A stretch of DNA of 43,770 bases, from positions 1-43,770 of IMG/VR virus record IMGVR_UViG_3300024520_004058; one strand, written 5' to 3'. The notes below the pieces were generated by a model. The model saw nothing but the letters and a program-made list of their open reading frames with translations. It had not been told where the DNA came from and did not search any database. Positions 5,036-10,933 of the stretch are shown piece after piece; within the stretch, counting starts at the first letter, position 1; each line of letters starts with the position of its first letter. This stretch comes from a virus. The position numbers and the translations under genes are program-made.

Positions 5036-5533
5036 TCACTCGCCCTCCTTGAGCGCATCCAGCACCATCTTGTATTCCTCATCCACATTGGCCTTAGTCA
5101 TGCACCCTGTCGAATAAACAGGATGTCCTGCGCTGCCCACCCGTGATCGCATGATCAAATGATAGCGCCCCTTGACGCAGGTCAGCGCAGCCCGCAGCTT
5201 GGCGTTCTCGACCTCTGCGGGCGCCCCCACCGTCATCAGCCGGGCGAAGTTGATCAACCAATCGCTGGGCACCTGGCCAGTCACCAAGACCTCCAGCCTG
5301 GAGGCGTGCATGCTCCTATCAGCGTTCCAGCCAATGACATGCACTTCCACAATGCCGCTGCCGTCAGCGGTGATCACGCACCCCCGATACTCCATGTAGC
5401 CATCGATGGAGATCAGGGAGCCCACATAGGCCCCCGGCGCCAGGCCCTTGTCTACGAGATTTGCGGTGGGCCAGCCGCGCCCCCGCCCGAGCCCCTTGCC
5501 CTTAACGGGCGTTCCAGTGATTCTGATTTTCAT
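5036..5533 (-). CDS. riboflavin-kinase-like domain fused to a coiled-coil KGRY module, 165 aa
   Basis: Residues 8-90 follow the riboflavin kinase (flavokinase, RibF C-terminal) pattern: a Gly/Arg-rich turn KGKGLGRGRGWPTAN with the Mg/ATP-binding PTAN at 22-25, LAPGAYVGSL, a short YRGCV strand, then IVEVHVIGW with Glu63 in the position of the catalytic E-x-H strand. The FAD-synthetase (adenylyltransferase) half found in bacterial RibF is absent. Residues 107-165 repeat the module of the 62-residue protein at 2744-2932 (VENAKLRAAL, KGRYHLIM, EEYKMVLDALKEGE). Known family members phosphorylate riboflavin to FMN; activity here is inferred from motifs only. The start overlaps the previous stop as TGATG. 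Confidence 0.65.
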   Translation of the reverse strand: MKIRITGTPVKGKGLGRGRGWPTANLVDKGLAPGAYVGSLISIDGYMEYRGCVITADGSGIVEVHVIGWNADRSMHASRLEVLVTGQVPSDWLINFARLMTVGAPAEVENAKLRAALTCVKGRYHLIMRSRVGSAGHPVYSTGCMTKANVDEEYKMVLDALKEGE

Positions 5534-5778
5534 CAGTAGGTCGCCTCCATCCGTGTGCCTGCTTTACCTGTGACAATGATGCGCTTTGGCAACTCCACGA
5601 ACTCTGAGGGCTTAATGCGCATCTTCTTACGTGAGAGTAAGAGTATCGCCATGGCGGGTGAGATTTTAATCGCCAACGTGACGCCCCACAAGAAGGGTTG
5701 GTTCTCCTTCAACTCGGAAAACATCCGGTAGCACCGATTTTGCTTGTTCAGTTTCTTCTGTAGATCTTTCGTATTCAT
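5533..5778 (-). CDS. hypothetical protein, 81 aa
   Basis: Starts at ATG 5778 in an ATGA overlap with the upstream gene. The N-terminus is basic (KDLQKKLNKQNR). A hydrophobic stretch follows (about residues 29-49, FLWGVTLAIKISPAMAILLL) that could be a membrane segment, although a lysine sits inside it. The C-terminal half is again basic. I do not recognise a family. It sits directly before the riboflavin-kinase-like gene with a one-base stop/start overlap. Confidence 0.6.
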   Translation of the reverse strand: MNTKDLQKKLNKQNRCYRMFSELKENQPFLWGVTLAIKISPAMAILLLSRKKMRIKPSEFVELPKRIIVTGKAGTRMEATY

Positions 5779-6230
5779 GATTGGTCCTTAAGTGCTTGAC
5801 GTAATTGTCTGATGGCGGCTTCTACATCCGCCGTGGCGTCCAGAACGGCTGAGGATTCGTTCAGCAGTGCCAGGACTTGGTCGATCGTCAAGTCCATACC
5901 TGTCGCCCCGTCACGATAGTAGTGGCCATACTTGCCTGTGTGCATCTCGTAGCGCGGTTTACCTTTGGGCGTATGGGTGATGCCACCGTATGGGGGTTCG
6001 GCAGGGGGCTCGGGCCAGGCATCGTATGTCCTCCGCCAAACCTCGGCGGAACATACGTTGGTGTGCATCTCATTGGGCTGACTACCACAATCACAGGGAG
6101 GCTGTGCGCGCCCCGCCATGTTAAACCAGGCGTACGCACCTCCACAGTTCGTTGTAGCCTGGCAGATTGTACCGATCTCGGTAAGTTTTGGTGCGGGCAT
6201 GCCGCAGATCTTACATTTCATTTTAAGCAT
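5775..6230 (-). CDS. cysteine-rich putative zinc-binding protein, 151 aa
   Basis: Start at ATG 6230 behind AAAGGAGCAGCAC, a ribosome-binding context shared with several other genes in this window. The first 65 residues contain CxxC (CKIC), further Cys at CQATTNC, and PPCDCGSQPNEMHTNVC, enough for one or two zinc sites. A Pro-rich linker follows (about residues 73-95). The C-terminal third is helical and acidic, with regular Leu/Ala spacing. No family is recognised. It is separated from its upstream neighbour by 12 bases. Confidence 0.65.
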   Translation of the reverse strand: MLKMKCKICGMPAPKLTEIGTICQATTNCGGAYAWFNMAGRAQPPCDCGSQPNEMHTNVCSAEVWRRTYDAWPEPPAEPPYGGITHTPKGKPRYEMHTGKYGHYYRDGATGMDLTIDQVLALLNESSAVLDATADVEAAIRQLRQALKDQS

Positions 6231-6242
6231 TGTGCTGCTCCT

Positions 6243-6653
6243 TTAATTCTTCAATCGTTTATAAATGTTCAAACAGGACTTGCAGGTAGCCTCCTCTATG
6301 TTGGTCGTCATTTTTCTACCGTACAAAACGCCACAGTGAGGAAACTCCCCGTTTGTCATGTGCATCTTGCGTGAGTCCACGCAGGCCTGGTAGTCCTCAA
6401 ACCCCATAGCCCGCATCAAGGTCGTCTCCATATCGATGGCGATGCGCAGTGCCCGCACCTGGCGTATTTTCCAGGCGGAATAAACGTCAAACTCCGCCGC
6501 CATGCGATAATGCCCGCCACCGGGGCGAGCCACCTTAATCATCATGCGAAAGGTCAGGTCTGTGCGCGTCACCGTGAGTACGCCAGAGGTGTTACGGTCG
6601 ATGACTCTAAACAATTCTGGCACATCGTCTGGGCGTAGGTCAATGAGTGTCAT
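6243..6653 (-). CDS. hypothetical protein with C-terminal Cys pairs, 136 aa
   Basis: Starts at ATG 6653, overlapping the stop of the primase/helicase gene as ATGA, so it is probably translationally coupled to it. The first 70 residues look like a beta-rich domain (VLTVTRTDLTFRMMIKV). A helical part follows (residues 60-85). The C-terminus has PHCGVLYGRK and CKSCLNIYK, where CxxC plus His/Cys could bind zinc. I do not recognise a family. Its position suggests a role linked to replication, but that is only context. Confidence 0.6.
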   Translation of the reverse strand: MTLIDLRPDDVPELFRVIDRNTSGVLTVTRTDLTFRMMIKVARPGGGHYRMAAEFDVYSAWKIRQVRALRIAIDMETTLMRAMGFEDYQACVDSRKMHMTNGEFPHCGVLYGRKMTTNIEEATCKSCLNIYKRLKN

Positions 6654-8617
6654 CTCGGCACCTCCAGTCTGTTGCGCCCGTTGTGCGCGTACTCCACCAC
6701 TTCGCCCTCTGCCAAAAGTTCGGCTACCAGGGTTTGTATGGTCTTGGCCGACAAAGCGCCCCCGCCAAAGGGGTCAACGATGTTCTGCCCGCTGATAGGC
6801 CTGTGCCCGCCAGCAGAAGTACCTGCCTTGTAGTAATCGCCCTCCACGGCAGAGGTGGTGATATAAGCCATGATGGCGTCTTTACTCTCCTGGTCGACGG
6901 CAACTTCGTCCACCACGACAAAAGCGCCCTTGGAGTACCGCACGGGTATCCCTGTGGGTTTCTGGCCGTAGTTACTCTTGTCAACGTCCAGGCGCATAAC
7001 CCCTTCGCGGTCGTCCTGCTGCAGAACCCACATCATGCGCACCGCCCCCTGCCAAGCTGTGCTGCCGGAGTAGGCATGCTCCACGCTCTTTGGTGGGTGT
7101 GCCAGGACCAGTATCCAGCAGTTGTGATCCAGGGCGAGCCGGAACAGGATCTGCTTTGTAAACTGGCCGACTGCCGTACGGTCATTCTCTTCGCCATGGA
7201 AGACATCCATAAGTGTATCGATCACCAGCACTTTGTACTCAGACCCCATCGAGGCCAGCTTACTCTTGAGCTGAAAGTAGAAGGGGCCCGGCACGATCTT
7301 ATTGCCCTCCATCTGCCCTATAGCATTGTCCTCACCTATGCGGGGCAGGATCTGCAGCATACCGGGCTCAATGGCGTCCATTATCTCGGGGTCCTGATCG
7401 ATGATGGCCCAGCGGCGCAAGGCGATCACATTTTTAGGATCTTCGCACATGGCCATGAGTACCCGTGTCGGCTCCAGCACGGGCAAACCCAGCCAGGGCA
7501 TGCCTGCCGCCAGAGCGATACCAAGCTGTAGTGAGAGGAGCGACTTGCCGCCACCCCCTCGGCCAGTGAACAAGGTAAGTGAGGGCTCTTTAAGCACCCA
7601 GTCCTGCACGACCCAGGTCAGGGGCGGCGGATTGTCCTCGATGTCGCAGAAGTCCAGGGAGTCCAGGGTAAACTCCGTGAAGATGTCCGTAAAGGCCTGC
7701 ACGCCCACAGGGCATGCCGGATTGAAGTACCACAAGGTCTGCAGCTTGTCGGTCTCAGGTCGGATCGCCCCCGGCAGCCGGGACAGCCGCGAAGGGTTCA
7801 AACATTTACGGTCGGCGCCCAGCGGCGTCAGGTAGCCATCATAGAGTAGCTGTTTGACCTGCACGTCCCAGGACTGAGCCGTCTCATCGACTTTAAGCCA
7901 CACATGTAGGCTCTTGCCCCCAGAGTCAATAACAGCCGCTACAGGGGCTCCCTGTGCGATCATATACGACCAGAAGCCCGCCTGGGACTTCTTGTCCTTA
8001 TCGTCAAACTCACAGACTACATACTCATGGCGCAGTATTTCTGCGTCACAACGTGATGAGAGTAGGGGGTTGGGGCATATGTAGGGGCCGACATGCTCAG
8101 TCAGCGGGACAGGGGTGGTGGCGTACTTATCGCCTGAGCAGAGCATGTCGGTAGGGCGAAACAGCGAGAGGATCGCATTGGTGGGGTCGTTGACTGCCTG
8201 CAGGGTGGACGCTCGCAGGGGGAGCCCCCTACTGGCCAACGTAGCGTAGACGCTGCCCTCCACCTGTGCGGGGCCCCGCTTACGGGCCGCTGAGTGGACC
8301 CGGTTGCATACGGGGCGCCGAGTCCAGTCGGCCTCAGTGGTCCAGTCGGAGATGTACGCCACGCCAGGGGCATACTTGGCAAAGGTCTGCCAACCCCCAC
8401 CCTGCTGGTTACGCTCGTAGGCTCGGTCTACCTGGTGGTCGAAGTCGTCTCGATCACCGTGCGTTTGGCTGCTCCATTCTCTGAAGGGCTCCCGCCCCTC
8501 CTCGCCTGCCAGGTGCGCTACCGCACAGGCGATCTCCCACCACTCTTGTTCTGAGCAATTGGGGTCAATAATGTCTAGTATCGTACGGATATTATCCGCG
8601 TTGGGTTGTGCGGTCAC
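6650..8617 (-). CDS. bifunctional PrimPol-like primase / RepA-type helicase, 655 aa
   Basis: Starts at GTG 8617 behind AAAAAGGAGCAGCC; no ATG fits. Residues 20-90 resemble a PriCT-2 primase accessory domain (EQEWWEIACAVAH, REWSSQTHGD). Residues 195-295 look like an archaeo-eukaryotic-type primase core: E-F-D at 203-205, SGGKSLH at 232-238, NPSRLSRLPGA near 274-284. From about 335 there is a RecA-fold helicase/ATPase of the RepA/AAA_25 type, with Walker A GRGGGGKS (352-359) and Walker B VLVIDT near 463-468. It would make primers and unwind DNA at the phage fork. It is the first gene of the leftward operon. Confidence 0.85.
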   Translation of the reverse strand: MTAQPNADNIRTILDIIDPNCSEQEWWEIACAVAHLAGEEGREPFREWSSQTHGDRDDFDHQVDRAYERNQQGGGWQTFAKYAPGVAYISDWTTEADWTRRPVCNRVHSAARKRGPAQVEGSVYATLASRGLPLRASTLQAVNDPTNAILSLFRPTDMLCSGDKYATTPVPLTEHVGPYICPNPLLSSRCDAEILRHEYVVCEFDDKDKKSQAGFWSYMIAQGAPVAAVIDSGGKSLHVWLKVDETAQSWDVQVKQLLYDGYLTPLGADRKCLNPSRLSRLPGAIRPETDKLQTLWYFNPACPVGVQAFTDIFTEFTLDSLDFCDIEDNPPPLTWVVQDWVLKEPSLTLFTGRGGGGKSLLSLQLGIALAAGMPWLGLPVLEPTRVLMAMCEDPKNVIALRRWAIIDQDPEIMDAIEPGMLQILPRIGEDNAIGQMEGNKIVPGPFYFQLKSKLASMGSEYKVLVIDTLMDVFHGEENDRTAVGQFTKQILFRLALDHNCWILVLAHPPKSVEHAYSGSTAWQGAVRMMWVLQQDDREGVMRLDVDKSNYGQKPTGIPVRYSKGAFVVVDEVAVDQESKDAIMAYITTSAVEGDYYKAGTSAGGHRPISGQNIVDPFGGGALSAKTIQTLVAELLAEGEVVEYAHNGRNRLEVPR

Positions 8618-8649
8618 GGCTGCTCCTTTTTGCCTGGTTACGGACCTAA

Positions 8650-8678
8650 ACTATACCGTCTTTGAGGGGATGCGACAA
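8650..8678 (-). promoter_or_regulatory. leftward sigma70-type promoter
   Basis: On the minus strand, TTGTCG (8678-8673) is followed by 17 bases and TATAGT (8655-8650), matching the -35 and -10 consensus in 4 of 6 and 5 of 6 positions with ideal spacing. It points into the primase/helicase gene at 8617 and would drive the whole leftward operon. The operator-like dyad at 8691-8708 lies just upstream of the -35. Confidence 0.7.
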
Positions 8679-8690
8679 CGGTAACGCACT

Positions 8691-8720
8691 GGTTGTATCG
8701 ATTCAACCGCTGGTTGTTTC
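8691..8720. promoter_or_regulatory. operator-like dyad with extra half-site
   Basis: GGTTGTATCGATTCAACC (8691-8708) is an 18-bp palindrome with one mismatched pair, centred on ATCGAT. CTGGTTGTTTC (8710-8720) adds a further half-site and is the exact reverse complement of 1034-1044. CGATTCAAC (8699-8707) recurs at 1054-1062. Two control regions 7.6 kb apart therefore share binding-site-like sequence. The regulator is not known; the HTH protein at 10230 is one candidate. Confidence 0.55.
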
Positions 8721-8900
8721 GCCTATGCAAGGTACGTTAAGGGCGTACAGTTGGTAATCGCGGCCAAAAGCAGGTGCATGCCGGTGCGAAAAGAAACCTG
8801 CACCCCATGAATGAGGCGAATGCGAATCAGGCGGGGGTCGACCGAAGGCGGTGTATGTCGTGAAAATTCAGCCGTCATAATTTAACAAAGGAGCAGCACG

Positions 8901-9092
8901 ATGGATAGAGAGACGATCAGGGTACTTTTAACCACGGCATTGTCTGAGCGAGATGCCTATTGGGATGCACTACGCGCCCTGGAGCAGGCAGTCGGCCACG
9001 ACATTGACGACCTTACGTCTGTGTTGGATGACTACACGGATGTTAATGGCACCGCTCTGGACGACTTCATTAAGGTCGTCACCGGACAATGA
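8901..9092 (+). CDS. small acidic hypothetical protein, 63 aa
   Basis: Starts at ATG 8901 behind AAAGGAGCAGCAC. The product is acidic and mainly helical, with repeated Asp pairs (DIDDLTSVLDDYTDVNGTALDD). No Cys, no membrane segment and no family that I recognise. It is the first gene of the rightward early operon and overlaps the next gene by 4 bases (ATGA). Position and acidity would suit a host-takeover protein, but nothing shows that directly. Confidence 0.7.
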   Translation: MDRETIRVLLTTALSERDAYWDALRALEQAVGHDIDDLTSVLDDYTDVNGTALDDFIKVVTGQ

Positions 9093-9280
9093 GCGCTAGG
9101 CCCTACGTCAAGAAGCCAGATATCTGTCTCCCCATCTCTGAAGAGTTCGTACAGGAGCTCATCATGGATTGGCTGGAGCGGGACATAATGCCGGATTGGC
9201 CGAGAGATATTACTATCGAAAATAACTACGGGAACTCCCCGTGCTTCACCGTGACAATAAAGGACGACTCAGATGGGTAG
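9089..9280 (+). CDS. small hypothetical protein, 63 aa
   Basis: Starts at ATG 9089 in an ATGA overlap with the previous stop. The product has an amphipathic middle (EEFVQELIMDWLERDIMPDWP) and a short beta-like end (CFTVTIKDDSDG). Three Trp/Pro-containing turns suggest a compact fold. No family is recognised. The start of the following coiled-coil gene lies 8 bases inside its 3' end. Confidence 0.65.
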   Translation: MSARPYVKKPDICLPISEEFVQELIMDWLERDIMPDWPRDITIENNYGNSPCFTVTIKDDSDG

Positions 9281-9644
9281 AGACATGGATTGGCGGGAGC
9301 GCTGCCGCAAGGTGGAGACACTGCTACAGCAGGCAGAGATACGCACCAAGATGCAGACGATCAAGATTGAGCAGATGGAATCGGACATCGCGGTTGCGAT
9401 GGGCATTGTGCAAACGCTGCGGACGGAAAACGCAGCGTTTCGCAAAGCTTCCGAGGAGTTGGTGGAGGCCACGCAGGCTCTGGTCCTGGGTGACGATAAG
9501 CCCGAGTCCACCAGGGCGCGCTGGGACGATGTCCACGGCAAACTGGCAGAGGTTCGCAAGGGTGTGTCCTGTGGCAATATGCATGTGCTGGGCGAACGCT
9601 GCGAGTTGTGCGGCGTGATGGAGGGGGGCCCCGAGGATGGATGA
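9273..9644 (+). CDS. coiled-coil protein with C-terminal Cys cluster, 123 aa
   Basis: Starts at ATG 9273; ATG 9285 is also possible. Residues 8-65 form a heptad-like coiled coil (KVETLLQQAEIRTKMQTIKI and onward) containing LRTENAAFRKA, similar in style to the ENAKLR motifs of the leftward cassette. The C-terminus has CGNMH, then CELCG, a C-x-x-x-H and C-x-x-C arrangement that could hold zinc. Function unknown. It overlaps its neighbours on both sides by 8 bases. Confidence 0.65.
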   Translation: MGRDMDWRERCRKVETLLQQAEIRTKMQTIKIEQMESDIAVAMGIVQTLRTENAAFRKASEELVEATQALVLGDDKPESTRARWDDVHGKLAEVRKGVSCGNMHVLGERCELCGVMEGGPEDG

Positions 9645-10179
9645 CGACCCCAAGTATTTTAATGAGCGGCGGTACGAACACTTCATCGACTGGGTAGCGC
9701 CCCAGCAGAGGATAGTGGACGTGCCGAGCCGGTTGGCCTTGGCCCGCCAGGCCCACCAGGCCGGATGGGACGCAGGCCAGGCAGCCTTCGCCCCACGCAT
9801 GTACACCTACAGGGCAGGGGTGATAGACATTTACGATGGCGACACCATGACCGTACTGATGGATATGGGGCTGAAGGAGTACAAGGTCCGGACGCTACGC
9901 CTCTACGGCATCAACACCCCCGAGCTACGGGGTGAGGAGCGCGAGCAGGGTTTAGTGGTCCGCGACTATGTGCGTGAGCAGCTTGGGTCGAACACACCCT
10001 GGACCATGAAGCGCCCCAAACTTGTCCTGCCGTCAGTTGTGATCGAGACGCACAAGGACAAGTCCGGCAAGTACGGTCGCCTACTGGCCACGGTCTATTA
10101 CTACCGCGACATGGGCGGGTGGCTCAACCTGAACGCTGAGCTGCTGCGCTTAAATTACGCAAAGGAGTACGGGTCGTGA
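9637..10179 (+). CDS. thermonuclease-like (SNase family) nuclease, 180 aa
   Basis: Residues 62-178 match the staphylococcal nuclease domain: VIDIYDGDTMTV (Ca-binding Asp and DGDT), LRLYGINTPE (catalytic Arg and Glu), KYGRLLATVY (second catalytic Arg) and LNAELLRLNYAKEY. All main active-site residues (Asp, Arg, Glu, Arg) appear to be present. The family cuts DNA and RNA with calcium. The first 60 residues form an extra N-terminal helical part (VPSRLALARQAHQAGWDAGQ). There is no signal peptide, so it should act in the cytoplasm, perhaps in host DNA breakdown or recombination. It starts at ATG 9637 within the end of the previous gene. Confidence 0.85.
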   Translation: MDDDPKYFNERRYEHFIDWVAPQQRIVDVPSRLALARQAHQAGWDAGQAAFAPRMYTYRAGVIDIYDGDTMTVLMDMGLKEYKVRTLRLYGINTPELRGEEREQGLVVRDYVREQLGSNTPWTMKRPKLVLPSVVIETHKDKSGKYGRLLATVYYYRDMGGWLNLNAELLRLNYAKEYGS

Positions 10180-10229
10180 GCCGCGTACAGTCTGAAAACC
10201 GCGAAAAGAAAACAGGGGACATTTGAGAA

Positions 10230-10469
10230 ATGCCTAAGAAAAAGAAAGGATGGCAGTACGGCCAGAAAGCCCAGCTTGCTTTGCGCGCGGGGATGACCCG
10301 GTCGCACCTTAACGATGTGTTGAATGGGCGGATCTATGCTACGCCCGAGGTGGCGACACGCATCGCGGACGCTGCGAAAACTTTAGGGTTGGATATCAAA
10401 CGGGCGAACCTCATATTCCCCGAGCAGTACCCACACCATCTACTTGACAAGATGAAAGGAAGAAAATAG
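10230..10469 (+). CDS. small helix-turn-helix DNA-binding protein, 79 aa
   Basis: A basic N-terminus (MPKKKKGWQYGQ) precedes a Cro/CI-type HTH: AQLALRAGMTRSHLNDVLNG, then YATPEVATRIADAAKTLGLD. The recognition helix would be TRSHLNDVLNG, about residues 23-33. The size fits a Cro-like or anti-repressor-type regulator. It is followed at once by a strong terminator, so it ends the early rightward operon. A 16-codon frame opens at GTG 10176, overlapping the SNase stop, and may be a leader. The gene's own ribosome-binding site is weak (GGGG 8-13 bases upstream). It is a candidate ligand for the dyads at 1058 and 8691. Confidence 0.8.
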   Translation: MPKKKKGWQYGQKAQLALRAGMTRSHLNDVLNGRIYATPEVATRIADAAKTLGLDIKRANLIFPEQYPHHLLDKMKGRK

Positions 10470-10500
10470 AGTGATGGAGTCTCGCGTGATTACCGAGATG

Positions 10501-10548
10501 CGCCAGGTGGGTGGCTGCTCCAAACTTCTTACCCACCTGGCGTTTTTA
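10501..10548 (+). terminator. rho-independent terminator
   Basis: CGCCAGGTGGGT (10501-10512) pairs perfectly with ACCCACCTGGCG (10531-10542) over 12 bp, with an 18-base loop, followed directly by TTTTTA. It ends the rightward early operon just before the tRNA-like element. Confidence 0.9.
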
Positions 10549-10550
10549 TT

Positions 10551-10631
10551 GTTGACGTAGCGTAATGGCCACGCCCCGGTGCAGCCCTTTCGGGTCGGGT
10601 TAAGTAGGTTCGATTCCTGCCGTCAACACCA
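10551..10631 (+). tRNA. tRNA-like element with encoded CCA, atypical middle
   Basis: A 7-bp acceptor GTTGACG/CGTCAAC closes the element and is followed by A and CCA (10628-10631). TA at positions 8-9, a 4-bp D stem GCGT/ACGC with AATGGCC loop, and a T arm GTAGG-TTCGATT-CCTGC are all present. The 29 bases between the D and T stems do not form a standard anticodon arm. The best fit is TTCGGGT as a proline-CGG-like loop in the stem GCCCT/CGGGT, with one T-C mismatch and about 8 extra bases before it. Total length is 81, longer than a normal short-variable-loop tRNA. It may be a working odd tRNA, a decaying one, or a tRNA mimic. Confidence 0.5.
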
Positions 10632-10650
10632 ATTTATTTTCGGAAAACAC

Positions 10651-10679
10651 TTGACAAACTGAAACTGCCCTAGTACTTA
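10651..10679 (+). promoter_or_regulatory. sigma70-type promoter for the replication operon
   Basis: A perfect TTGACA (10651-10656), a 17-base spacer and TACTTA (10674-10679, 4 of 6 matches) lie 25 bases before a 66-residue gene that opens the replication operon. The region is AT-rich and sits just after the tRNA-like element, so transcription of the helicase-polymerase block can restart here after the terminator. Confidence 0.75.
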
Positions 10680-10703
10680 TAGGGCTACGGAGGAAAACGT
10701 AAA

Positions 10704-10904
10704 ATGGATTATGACCTCGCCAAAGACATGGTGACAGCAGCCACCAAACTCAGCGGAGACCGCTGGCAAATGCTTAACACTCAGGGTAGATACCACGAAG
10801 CCCTCGCCTGTCTCTCTACACACTACCTGGCAAACCGAGCCGAAAACATTGAGTTTCGCGTCGTCGCTGAGCGCATGAAAGCGTTGATTGACGCTGGCCA
10901 GTAA
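10704..10904 (+). CDS. small hypothetical helical protein, 66 aa
   Basis: Starts at ATG 10704 behind GGAGG (about 9 bases upstream), the first gene after the promoter at 10651. The product is predicted helical throughout (DLAKDMVTAATKL, HYLANRAENIEFRVVAERMK) with a mild excess of charged residues. No motif or family is recognised. It is followed 29 bases later by the SNF2-type helicase. Confidence 0.7.
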   Translation: MDYDLAKDMVTAATKLSGDRWQMLNTQGRYHEALACLSTHYLANRAENIEFRVVAERMKALIDAGQ

Positions 10905-10933
10905 TACTTAACCGCACATAACCGGAGCAGCCT

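Larger units (their letters stand above)
8618..8900. promoter_or_regulatory. divergent early control region
   Basis: This 283-base region separates the leftward primase/accessory operon from the rightward early operon. It holds a good leftward promoter (8650-8678) and operator-like dyads (8691-8720). A GC-rich stretch at about 8770-8806 has CAGGTGCA and its near complement CCTGCACC 20 to 30 bases apart. A rightward promoter is not clear: CATAAT near 8877 is a possible -10, but no good -35 lies 17 bases upstream. No gene is visible. Confidence 0.6.

Noticed and set aside
6647-7531. 294-codon plus-strand frame opposite the primase/helicase
   Set aside because: It is a shadow of a gene with clear Walker motifs on the other strand and has no ribosome-binding site or recognisable protein features.
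10176-10226. 16-codon frame from GTG 10176 overlapping the SNase stop
   Set aside because: Too short to call a gene and without any recognisable feature; noted only as a possible leader for the HTH gene.
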